Positions 54,958-64,000 of a DNA stretch of 64,000 nucleotides are shown here, piece after piece. The notes beneath the pieces are model-generated. The model searched no databases. It worked only from the letters and a program-made list of their open reading frames with translations, and was not told the DNA's origin. The number at the start of each line of letters is the position of its first letter. Within the stretch, counting starts at the first letter, position 1. The stretch is taken from assembly GCA_035079385.1 (NCBI GenBank), contig JAVHKY010000023.1, positions 992,001 through 1,056,000 of the forward strand, in the 5' to 3' direction. Both the position numbers and the translations under genes were made by a program. The DNA is from Aspidiotus rigidus. Its lineage: Eukaryota > Arthropoda > Insecta > Hemiptera > Diaspididae.

Positions 54958-55245
54958 GCGTATTCGCGAATAAAATCAAAGAAAGCGCTCTCTACATTTT
55001 CTGTGACGGTCATTTGCGGAAGCTTGGCGAAAAGGTGATGATCTTGAAAAATTCATCCGAGATATTTGAAATTATATTCACTCGACAGGAAATTAAGAGC
55101 ACTGCAATTTTTGTTCCATACATTTTTCAGAAAAAATAATATTTTGAGAAGGTACAGTCGATTTTATTAACGTGCTGTCTTATGGTGAAAAACGCCATAA
55201 TCACCTTCTCGGAATCAACAACAGCGCCACTACAGATCGCTTTAT
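54958..55245. repeat. Dispersed repeat, paired with 2085-2350
   Basis: Same-orientation paralogue of 2085-2350 (GCGAATAAAATCAAAGAA to ATCAACAACAGCGC). Confidence 0.6.
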
Positions 55246-55249
55246 ATGT

Positions 55250-56685
55250 GAATGACATCACTCAATGCGACTACAGACTCTTCAATACATGATTCAGGAT
55301 TCTTGAAGTAGTACAAAACAATGTTCGAAGTTACATTATATTTTGGCGAAATCACTTTTTCGATTTTTTGCCGCCCAGATGAGCGATTCATCCCAATGTG
55401 CGCCTACGATCCTTCTCCCCATAATTCCATTCCTCTGAATCCTCTGGGAATGCGGAAAGTTCACTTGTCAATTCATTGTGTCGAAAAATACTGTGCACCC
55501 AAAGAATTATAAATGTATGAGACTTACAAATATTTTGATAGTTTTAGATTTCCGAATCCACGAGGGTCTATGTATTGGTTGTGCATCCTAAATAGCTCAT
55601 CAAATAAAAACTCCATATCGAAAGATTTTTCTAGAATAAAAAGAGTGAAAAAACTGTGGAAGAATTTGGAAATCCTTTAGATAACCGCGATGTTTATAGC
55701 TCCGAAGTTTTTTTCGAAAGTTATATACATCCAATTTTCGATTATTTTCAGGCGTCCTGCGGACAATGAGCGGGTATTATTTCACCGTTTCACACGGTCT
55801 TCGACTCATTAATCTTGTCGAAATTTTGAAAATACCGCTCTCGATGTTCGCGCAAAAGCACAAAGATCTCTTCAAGCGCTTAGCATCGAATAGATAAACC
55901 AGTTTTCTGCGCGACATGTCTTCCGTTATTCAATCGGTGCGCATATTGTATAGGCTACGTAGAGAGGTACCTACTTTATAGAATTTAAATAATCATACAC
56001 TAAGGTTGACTTTTTTTTTTCTGTGCATTCTTTCTTTGGTACACACGTTACCCAAGAGATAAATTTATAGTTCGTGTGGCATCACCATTTGAAAGTTGAG
56101 TTCGAAGAGGATATAATATAAAAATGTAGACGAAAAAAAAAAAAAAAAAAAAAACTCCCATAGACCATGTACGGAAAAATTATCGGTAGGTGGAAGTCGC
56201 TGATGGTGGCGTTTGAGAGCATATTTCACGTTTTGTATAAAAACTAGAAATAGTCAGGCTCGGCATGGAGTATGGTGTCTATAGCTTGATGTGAAGAAGT
56301 GCTGCTCTAGCCATCCAGCTGGCAATTGAACGGTCGTTCATTGAAAATGCTGAGGTATAATTTTACGTGTACTGGATCACCAAACACTACATTCGTGTAT
56401 CACTGGTAGCAGAGCTTTAGTTTCGATGTATCTAGATTTGCTTCCACTGATTTGATGAGTGACTTACCTTACTTACCGTGTTTATCGATCGTGGTACATA
56501 GATCGATGCTCTTCCACTTTCAGTGTATCTATTTCTAGTACTTTTCCTTTAGGGTGGAGAGTTAGGGCAGCGGTTGCCCTCGTGAAGGCCAAATTCACGA
56601 AAGAAGCAAGTTGCTTAAATAACTGGACTCTCACTTTGGGCCGGACAGCGCTAGCACCGGGCACAACGAAAAGCCCGGGAGCGGA
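55250..56685. other. No recognisable gene; A-tract at 56132-56153
   Basis: AT-rich sequence with a ~22-A run that may be a retroposon tail. The overlapping plus and minus open frames at 56459-56707 show no recognised domain. Confidence 0.4.
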
Positions 56686-56689
56686 AGGT

Positions 56690-56900
56690 TTCTATAAATT
56701 GATATGATTCAATTTTTATGAGAGAAGACGATTTCTGGAAAATTTTACGCTCTACAAATTCTGTTCTCTCCATTTTTCTGCTAAATTTATTCGTTTCCAA
56801 ATCATTTTGTGATTACTCACTGATGCGCATTCAAATGGGAAAATCGCCCTGCTCTCGTTTTCAATTTTGCCGATCGTAACGCATCCTAGCGGATGACCGG
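56690..56900. repeat. Dispersed repeat, paired with 46790-47040
   Basis: See the paired copy; here the CGTAACGCATCCTAG end is clearer and an extra ~50 bp lies in the middle. Confidence 0.5.
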
Positions 56901-57109
56901 CCAGAATTCTTGCATGAGTAAAAATTAGATGTGACTAGTCTTCTAACCTTGTCAATAAGAAGCTGGTGCGCAAGCTAACGTGTCTCCTCAGAACCAAGCA
57001 GTCTAGCATTTTATATATACTCACAATATCGCCCTTTGTTCTGTTTCTATATATCTCATATTCTCTACGTTGTATCGACAATCGGAAGTAGATTTGATTA
57101 ATTGTAGGT

Positions 57110-57270
57110 CATATCGGTAACTCAATCTTCAAGTCGATATTATCGATTCCAATAATAATATCTACTGTCTTGCAATCGGTGTTGGGAACTATCGATAGAC
57201 TATCAATACTATCGGGACCAACGATAGTTTTGTTTGAAAAAGACGGCGATAGTATCGTCGATAGTTTGAA
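57110..57270. repeat. Cluster of TATCGAT/ACGATAG words
   Basis: About seven ATCGAT, CGATAG or CTATCG words in 150 bp, including TATCGATA at 57190-57197, which matches the insect DREF-binding octamer. It may be a decayed inverted-repeat element or a regulatory cluster. Confidence 0.4.
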
Positions 57271-57360
57271 AATTTTTCTTTCTCTTATAAAAATCACAAA
57301 ATTGTTGCGAACGGACGAGGGAAAATTGAAAATGTGCGCTAGTTCAATAAATTAAGATTA

Positions 57361-57735
57361 GTCAAACTGTGCGAGCCCGCTGCTTTGTCATTCCCGAGGG
57401 AGTGACTCCCCTCACCATACAAGTATGGTAGCAGCTGGACTTAAGGATCTGTCAGTTACTCCTTGCTCCCCACATAGCAGTGGGGAGGACCCTGATTGAC
57501 ATCCTTCGAGGGAGAAGTTCGCCTATGACTATATTGGAGAGTGACAGCGACTATTTGCCTTTCCGGTTTTCAGCTTCCACCGCGTGCTGTCCAAAGCAAT
57601 AGCTTCCTCTTCTAGTCGTAAGCCCCTCGCCACGGCAAGGCAGTGGTAAGACTTGAAGACACACCCGTTCCAAGACACGTTGTGTCCCCGCCGGTGTACC
57701 CCCCGGAGGGGAAACGTAACCTAACCTAACTTGGG
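57361..57735. repeat. GC-richer segment ending in a CCTAA repeat; possible SINE or LINE 5' leader
   Basis: This is a compact GC-rich island amid AT-rich DNA, with several short hairpins (CCATACAAGTATGG, CCCCACATAGCAGTGGGG) and a 3' end CGGAGGGGAAACGTAACCTA, ACCTAAC. It could be a structured retroelement leader or a SINE. The family is not recognised. Confidence 0.35.
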
Positions 57736-57739
57736 TTTA

Positions 57740-58845
57740 ATAAGACGACATCATAAAATATGAAACAGAAAATCATACGAATGTTCACAATTGAAGGGTA
57801 TGGTGGAAAAAAGATGGAAGCCCAAGAGAAAAACGATCTGGATAACTGAACTTTTTGTATCATTAAGAGAAAACCGCTTTTCCAGATCGTTCGCCCTTTC
57901 CTCCCTGTATCCTCCAATTGTAATTCGCAGATTTCTCATATACATCAGTGAACGTTTTTAACTCAGAAGTCATTTACTTTCAAGTTGATGACGTCATCAA
58001 GTCAGACGCGAACGGTTTCTGAGGATGTATCCCCTCTCCCCAAATAAAACAAGTGATGGGTTGCTCCTTAAGAACAATTTAGAAGAGAAGGGGACAATTC
58101 CCTGGCAGTAACGGTGAGTGCGAGGACCAGGATTCCACAATATTTTGTTATTTTAATTTTCAAAATCACTTCGAGTTTCTATTATTCTTTTCTCAAAGAA
58201 GTCTCCGTTGTTGAGGTTCAAAAGTTATTCATTTTTCTTATATTGTGAGTTATTTTTCAATATTTAATAATCAAAATTTTTGACTGTCCTGTTTGAATCC
58301 CATCATCATCGAAAATAAGGGCATTTAATCGCACGCCTCAAAAAACGAAATTGCCCGCCTATCGATAACACGCCAAGGAAACAAAATTGACACGCCTATG
58401 AAATGTATTACACGGATAAAAACGAAGTAAGTAGTGAACACATCTTGGTACAAGTTGTGCACACAAAATCAAAACACTCAAAATCCATTGAAGAGAACAA
58501 TTCACCGCCATGTAAGTAGTGCACACATTCCCATATAGTGCACACATAAGAACATGCAGAACAATGTGCAATCCACATTTAATTCATTCAACTATAAGTA
58601 GGTAAACCTGATACAGGAAGAAGAAACAGGAAAGAAGACAATGGAATGCTTTGGTTACTGACAAGTCAGCATAAGCCTCAAGGCAGCATTCCAAGTGAAG
58701 ATTTTTTTTCCCGCCTACTACTTGACATGTGCAGCGTGAAAAGCTTCCTGAAGATCAAAAAGAAGCTCCAAATGGGCCTGAAGGTTAGACTCCATCAAGA
58801 ACCTTGATTGCCAAAAAGGGCCTGCGAAAAGGAAGAGTGGAATCA
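57740..58845. other. No recognisable gene
   Basis: 57960-58030 has the minisatellite-family words GTTGATGACGTCATCAAG and GGTTTCTGAGGATG. 58450-58560 repeats GTGCACAC three times. The rest is unremarkable. Confidence 0.4.
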
Positions 58846-58846
58846 G

Positions 58847-59546
58847 CACTAGTATTGAAAAATAGTTTTCCAATTGTACAAATCTACTTTATTAGTTGCT
58901 TATTCAAGAGTACTTTCGGGTGTTATCCCATCATCAGTTGTGTCGCAACTGGAGAACAAGGCCTTAACCATGAGTTTTTATAGTATAACACTGTGATCTT
59001 ATTGGCTATAACAATGCTGTGTTTTGATTGGTTCACTTCTTAGAAACTTATTCTTACAATAATATGACATTGTGTTCTTATTGGCTAAAACATACTGCTT
59101 TGTGATTGGTTCAATCTATTGTCCTAAATGCTGCGTTTCTATTGGCTACCTGGATTCCTGCCGTCTCATTGGTTGGTTCCGTTCTTCTTCTCTCGTCCAA
59201 ACACCAGGCCGAATAATTTTTCGCTGTCAAATGTGATTACATTGTTCAAGAGGCAGGCTTTCTTCCTCTTGGCTTTTGCAATCTCCATTTGTTCCCAGAG
59301 TTTTCTTCTCTTTGTGCGATTCTCTACGTGTACGACTTCAAATATTCCCTCTCCATCGTGGTTTTCCTCGTTACAGTGTTTCCCAAACAGTGACTTGCCA
59401 TCTTCTTTCTCCCTCGACGTTTTGTGCTCCTTTCTCCTGATCTCAAACTTTCTCCTGGTTTGACTCAACGCTGAGCTTCCGGCACTATTTCCTGATGGCA
59501 GCGCAACAGACGAGCCGGGTGAACCTAGGAGGACCGACAGAAGCAA
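58847..59546 (-). pseudogene. PLE family C: GIY-YIG C-terminus and terminal repeat (chimera copy B)
   Basis: The minus strand repeats 48185-48840 almost base for base: FEIRRKEHKTSREKEDGKSL to KACLLNNVITFDSEK, then here LFGLVFGREKKNGTNQ (the stop of copy A is lost). The terminal repeat with CTGATGATGGGATAACACCC runs to CAATACTAGTGCT at about 58849. Unlike copy A, no N-terminal ORF follows; sequence diverges right after AGTGCT. Confidence 0.75.
58911..58937 (-). ncRNA. Hammerhead-like core in PLE family C terminus (copy B)
   Basis: Same words as at 48742-48770 (CTGATGA, T, GGG...CCC, GAAAGTAC), on the minus strand. Confidence 0.4.
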
Positions 59547-60107
59547 GAATAAGGATCATGATGAGCACCGCCTTGTCGATCCTCCTATATGGTGCTCCAG
59601 TACGGGCCGACTCCATGAAGATACCATACAGAAGGAGAGAGATGGTAAAGATCCAACGAAGAGCTGCGCTGAGGTGTGTTAGTGCCTACCGCAGTGTCAC
59701 GACGGAGGCTGTTTGTGTATTAGCACGTTCACCACCAATCGAGCTCCTTGCTGAGAAGAGAGCGATGGTGTTTAAAGCAAAGAAGGCGAAACTTTCACCT
59801 GACTCTGGTGTCAAACGGCCATGGCTGTTTCAACAAGTACCTTCATGAGAAGTTAAGGAAAGTTGAGCAGGCAACGTGTTCGCACGGTAACCAAAGGCGG
59901 GATGATAAACCCCAACACACTTTATTTGTGTGTGAGGCGCGGAGGCGTGAGCGGGACAAGTTTAGTCGGTCTCTTCAAGAGATCGGGGTAGGTGGAGCGC
60001 TTGCCCCGAGTAGCCTGGTATCCACCATGCTAGGTTTCGAAGAAGTATGGCCACCATCATGAAGAAAAAAATGGACCAGGAATGGAGTAGGCAAATGCAG
60101 TACTACG
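59495..60107 (+). pseudogene. R1-like LINE C-terminal remnant (chimera copy B)
   Basis: Plus-strand counterpart of 47403-48184: MAAQQTSRVNLGGPTEARIR, VKIQRRAALRCVSAYRSVTT, PPIELLAEKRAMVFKAKK, then a deletion of roughly 150-200 bp, then CFNKYLHEKLRKVEQATCSH and RRERDKFSRSLQEIGVGGAL to FEEVWPPS. Here LARSPPIELLAEKR is in frame where copy A is shifted. Homology to the LINE 3' tail stops at about 60107, so copy B is shorter than copy A. Confidence 0.75.
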
Positions 60108-60109
60108 CG

Positions 60110-62335
60110 ACCATACAGTGCACTATTTGTGAATACACGTCGTATAGTTTTGGGTTTTAGTAATTCCTTCATTACACAGTATATTAGGCTTCATCAAACC
60201 AAGCTCAAATCAGGTTACTATAGTAGGTTTAGTTTTCATTATATAAACTAGACTTATACTAAACAAAGAAGGGGGAGCCCCCAAAAAGCTATTACGGGCC
60301 CCCATAAGCTACTAGCTTTAAATATTCTAAACTCGGAGAACGCAAGTGAGCTCCTCAAGAGGTATTAGCTTGCCACTCATTTAACTCCCAAGAGCTATTA
60401 GCTTAAAAATTGGAGACTAGACTTATACTAGATCAAGAAGGAAGGCGAACGAACGGAACAACCTCCTCTCGTAACACTAAATTATTTGATATTGCATACT
60501 AGACTTATATTTCAAACTATGGTAGACATGAAATAATTATGATCTTGATTTATTTATCTACGCCAGAACATTTTTTTCCTATTGCGAGTTCTAGTGTGGC
60601 CAACTTGATGGAATGCTTCAGGGCCTCTAGAGCATAGTTTACCCTGTTTTCCACCGCCACAGTTACTTAATCAAGTTTACGTTCAAAATGATGAAGCATC
60701 AAATTTTTGAATATAAACTCACTGTATTCTAAAGAAAAAAATAATAAAGAAATTCGACGAACATTTTGATCGTCTAGAGCGGCCTTTCTAAACATCAACT
60801 TTGAATTTTCCTTCATCAACAAACAACGTGACTACTTTTCGATATGACTGAAAAAATCAGACACGGTGCAGTAATCTATTTTCCTATAGTGCGAGAGTAG
60901 AATGAGGAAAATAATACTGTAGCAGCTTGAAGTGATAACAGAATGATGATAAATAATTCGTACATCATACTAAATCAATTTACGCCCACTTCGAATGTGT
61001 TGATAAATCATTGAACTTATTTTTAAACAACATTCCCTCGGAAAAATTGCATCGTCCATTTCTATAAAAAGTTAAACATTATTTCCCCATTATTTTTCTT
61101 CGCATGTGTATTGTAACTATACCCGGTACATTTACCAAGTTGAATTAATTGATGTAATCAGGTGTAAATTTAATAATTCTTTTCTTATTGGGAACAATAC
61201 TCGTACAACTACTTTTCTAAGAAAACTTGCAGACATTTATGAGCATACCGATATCTTTTCTATACGAGTGCGCGAGTTTCTTTAGTCGTTGATGCAATTG
61301 AGATTACGAAGAATGCGTATTACGAAATAAAAATAAGCAATTTTCACCATTCCTGCCGTAACGTGCACAAATGAGAAAATATCCAGATACTCGCAATCGT
61401 ATAAAAACGTAAAATATTCACAAATTGGTATAACTTGTGAAGCTTTGTTTCGATATTAAATTTTTTCGACTGGAGGAGAAATTGTTGCCACGATACGAGA
61501 ACTCGAGTCAGTTATCGAAGAAGGTAAGCCACCACGGCCATACTAGTCCTCTCATAAGAATCTTGACCCTGTCAATATGAAAATAGTCCGACGAATTATC
61601 TCAAGTGCGAGGCTATAACGAGCAAGTTATGCGATTCCGCACAAGACGAAACTGCTTCATAGTAAAAGTAATTATAAACCATCTGATTTGGTAACACCAA
61701 ACTGGCGGTATATTTTCTTTCTTCGTGCCAAACTCAACAACCTATTGCTCGATGTTCTCCTTCCTTGTATAGAGTCAAAAGACCTAAATCTTGAGCATAC
61801 GAAGTCCGAGCCATAACAGACGCAGACTCCTTGTCATCGCCTCATGGGACGCGGAACCATCCGTTCGTCTGCGTATTTATGCCATAAACAATTAAAGATC
61901 GTACTATCAGTTTTCAAGATTTCTAATTGACTCGTCGATTAAAACTCGATGTCATTCGTAAACAATTCTCGAAACTTAGTCGAACAATAAAAATTATAAG
62001 GGTCACATACATAAATCACGTTTGTCCTATTTGTAATAACAGTCGTCGTTATCTGTCATTTAGAAAATTTCCGGTTAAATAACCTCTTTTTCGAACATAT
62101 CCATTCAGATTAGGAATGCAAAATACGAATTCTATTGTATCGAACAGACACGACTCGCAAAGAATGATAAATGATCAAGTTTTTTTCGAATATTTTAGAA
62201 AAATTTCTTCTCATTTTGTGAAGAGAATAAATTTTCACCGAGCTCCTAAATTATGTTCAAATTACTGGTTTACTCTTTCTGACATTTCTTCTACGTACCG
62301 AGATTTGTTTTCATACTTCGACGACCTACGCGACT
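60110..62335. other. No recognisable gene
   Basis: AT-rich sequence. 60270-60420 has a short repeated GCTATTAGCTT/AGCTACTAGCTT word. The 95-codon frame at 62116 is not recognised. Confidence 0.4.
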
Positions 62336-62339
62336 GTTA

Positions 62340-62830
62340 CACTTCTTCTTCTTTGATAGAAGAAAGACAGTCAGTGGAACATAAAACGGAGGAACGTTGG
62401 TAAGGAGAGACTGCACAAACAAAATGAAGAGGAAAGAGTTGACAAACAAAGACGAGAGAAGTCAGACAAAGAATAGAAAGGCAACAAATTTTGATAGAGG
62501 TCGAAGAGAAGTCAGAAGAGTCATTGGTAGAAGAGATGACTGAAAAAACATGATTTTGAAAGAAACTAAGGAGACACCTGAGCCAGCCACAAATAGAAAT
62601 GACGAGTGAGAGGAATGAAATTTTCATAGAAGGAAGTCAAGAAACTGAACTAATGATAGAACGCGTCAGAAATCTACACAGAAAAGAACATAAAGGCAAA
62701 CAAAGAAGAGGTGAGGGGAGGAAAGAAAGAATGGGACGGAAAGAAAAACACGTGGAATCTGAAATGAAGAAAAAAGGGAGAAATCTGAAGGGTGAAGGCA
62801 TAATAGAAAGTTGAGGGGTGACTAACGGAG
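62340..62830 (+). other. Purine-rich block with Lys/Glu-rich open frames
   Basis: About 450 bp of strongly A/G-rich plus strand (GAAGAG, AAAGAA words). A 71-codon frame at 62599-62814 is Lys/Glu/Arg-rich, which simply follows from the composition. A decayed low-complexity coding exon or an element interior is possible; no family is recognised. Confidence 0.35.
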
Positions 62831-62834
62831 TTGA

Positions 62835-63525
62835 TTGAGGAATGTAAGAAATATTTGAAATTATGGATTATTAACTGAGATGAAGAAAGGCAGAGAACAA
62901 TTGAAACTGAAATAGACGATTTTTTGATTTCTATAATTTTAATTATAAAGGCTCTAGCCGGGTAAGGGGGAGAAAATGGCCTTGGTCGAAAAATGTTTCA
63001 AATATCCGTCAAAATGTTGTCCCCAATGAGAAAACTCGAAATCCAAAAAATTGAACCCATCCACTCACCCACATGGGCTGTAGAGTGATTTTTAGGCCTA
63101 AAATCCAAATGGCTATATCACAGCCAATAATGATCGCACAGCAATGAAACTTGAGGACATTTTAGTATATGTGAACGTTCATCCATGGTATTTAAAAAAA
63201 AAAAAAACCATTCATATTTTCCATAGTTTCTAGCTATAACAAAACTTCAAACTCGAATAAAAAAAAAAATCGGGGGGGGGGAGGTACCTGGGGAAAATCA
63301 TTCATTTGAAGCGCCATACCCTCTACTATAACATACATGAGTACCATAGTCCTCGGTGAGGTGGAACATTCCCAAAAAAATCAATATTTGATGAATGTCT
63401 GTGATTTTTCCATGAATAGCGGGGTGAATTATGACTGCTACCGCAATAGACCGCGAGACATCAATAGTCAATGACCGGGCTGAAAAATAAGCACTCCTTG
63501 GTGGGATGAAATGGGGAAATATTAA
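62835..63525. other. No recognisable gene or repeat
   Basis: AT-rich with short A and G runs (63191-63206, 63273-63282). Confidence 0.4.
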
Positions 63526-63527
63526 TA

Positions 63528-64000
63528 GACCAAAAATATATTTTTAGTATTTCGTTTATCGATTTGGTCAATTCTTATGTAAACACGTCCACCGATTAGG
63601 TGGAGTACGTTAGATTGAGAAAAATAGTTGAAAAATTCTCCAGTTGCTGGAACAGTCTGAAAATAGAAGAGAAGTGAGAAAATCCTTTTTTTCACACTGG
63701 AGGACCGTGAGTTTTGGTATTTCATTCCTCAAATAGGTCAGTTCTCACGTAAACATATTCGCCGAGTTTGAAAAAAAATGGTCAAAAAATTCTCCAGTCG
63801 CTGGAACGTTCTGGAAATGACAGAAATTAGAGAAAATCCACTTTTTCACCCTGGAGGACCGTGAGTTTTGGTATTTCATTCATCAACTCGTTCAATTCCT
63901 AAGTAAACATGTACTCCAAGTTTGAAAACAATAGTCAAAAAATTCTCCAGCCGCTGTAATGGTCTGGAAATGACAATAAATCGGGGAAATCCACTTTTTC
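63528..64000. repeat. ~154-bp satellite, at least three units, continuing past the window
   Basis: TTCTCCAG(T/C)(T/C)GCTG recurs at about 63636, 63790 and 63943, and GGAGGACCGTGAGTTTTGGT at about 63699 and 63853, giving a period of ~154 bp. Each unit also has GTAAACA(T/C)(A/G), GTCAAAAAATTCTCCAG and AAATCCACTTTTTC. The first unit is the most diverged, as at an array edge; the array leaves the window in mid-unit. Confidence 0.9.

Noticed and set aside
56459..56707. 82-codon plus-strand frame (MTYLTYRVYRSW...)
   Set aside because: No domain recognised; it runs into a dispersed repeat.
62599..62814. 71-codon Lys/Glu-rich protein
   Set aside because: Its composition follows from the purine-rich DNA; no independent support.

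Overview
This window looks like repeat-dominated, AT-rich nuclear DNA from an arthropod, probably an insect. The grounds are one spliced SLC26-type anion-transporter exon with arthropod-like sequence, long non-coding stretches, a large non-LTR and Penelope-like retroelement load, and short interstitial CCTAA/TTAGG repeats. The species cannot be named from sequence alone. Nothing looks bacterial: there are no operons, ribosome binding sites or CRISPR arrays.

Host gene content is small. An SLC26 exon lies on the minus strand at 413-702. A second, phase-compatible candidate first exon lies at 36783-37071, also minus. If they belong together, everything between is a ~36 kb intron and the gene continues left of the window.

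Layout: (1) 1-300, I-type LINE 3' end; 2555-3262, diverged tandem repeat; 3609-9201, a 26-bp satellite with higher-order structure. (2) 9290-10257, copy 1 of a TIR DNA transposon (host-1), with LINE and Penelope fragments to 15.1 kb. (3) 15207-19789, a LINE with its target-site duplication, carrying an exact in-frame 78-codon duplication in the RT domain and a 1.2 kb TCGAC-rich inverted-repeat element, itself hit by a tRNA-like SINE. (4) 22.2-28 kb, foldback elements, a repeat family with paralogous empty and filled sites, minisatellite blocks and an R1-like LINE. (5) 29812-32820, copy 2 of host-1 with a Penelope-like element (PLE) nested in it. (6) 33.5-45.1 kb, minisatellite elements with hairpin ends, a second PLE family, an RNase H LINE and a nested TIR element. 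(7) 47.3-50 kb and 58.8-60.1 kb, oppositely oriented copies of a LINE/PLE chimera. (8) 52.5-53.8 kb, another minisatellite element; 63.5 kb to the end, a ~154-bp satellite that runs off the window.

The main candidates for something new are hammerhead-ribozyme-like cores at several PLE termini (best at 39840-39883), a minisatellite family bounded by hairpins and rich in TGACGTCA, the TCGAC-rich inverted-repeat element with 19-bp terminal repeats and an apparent 2-bp target duplication, and the LINE/PLE chimeric junction shared by two loci. All coding remnants except the SLC26 exon(s) and the main LINE ORF are broken.
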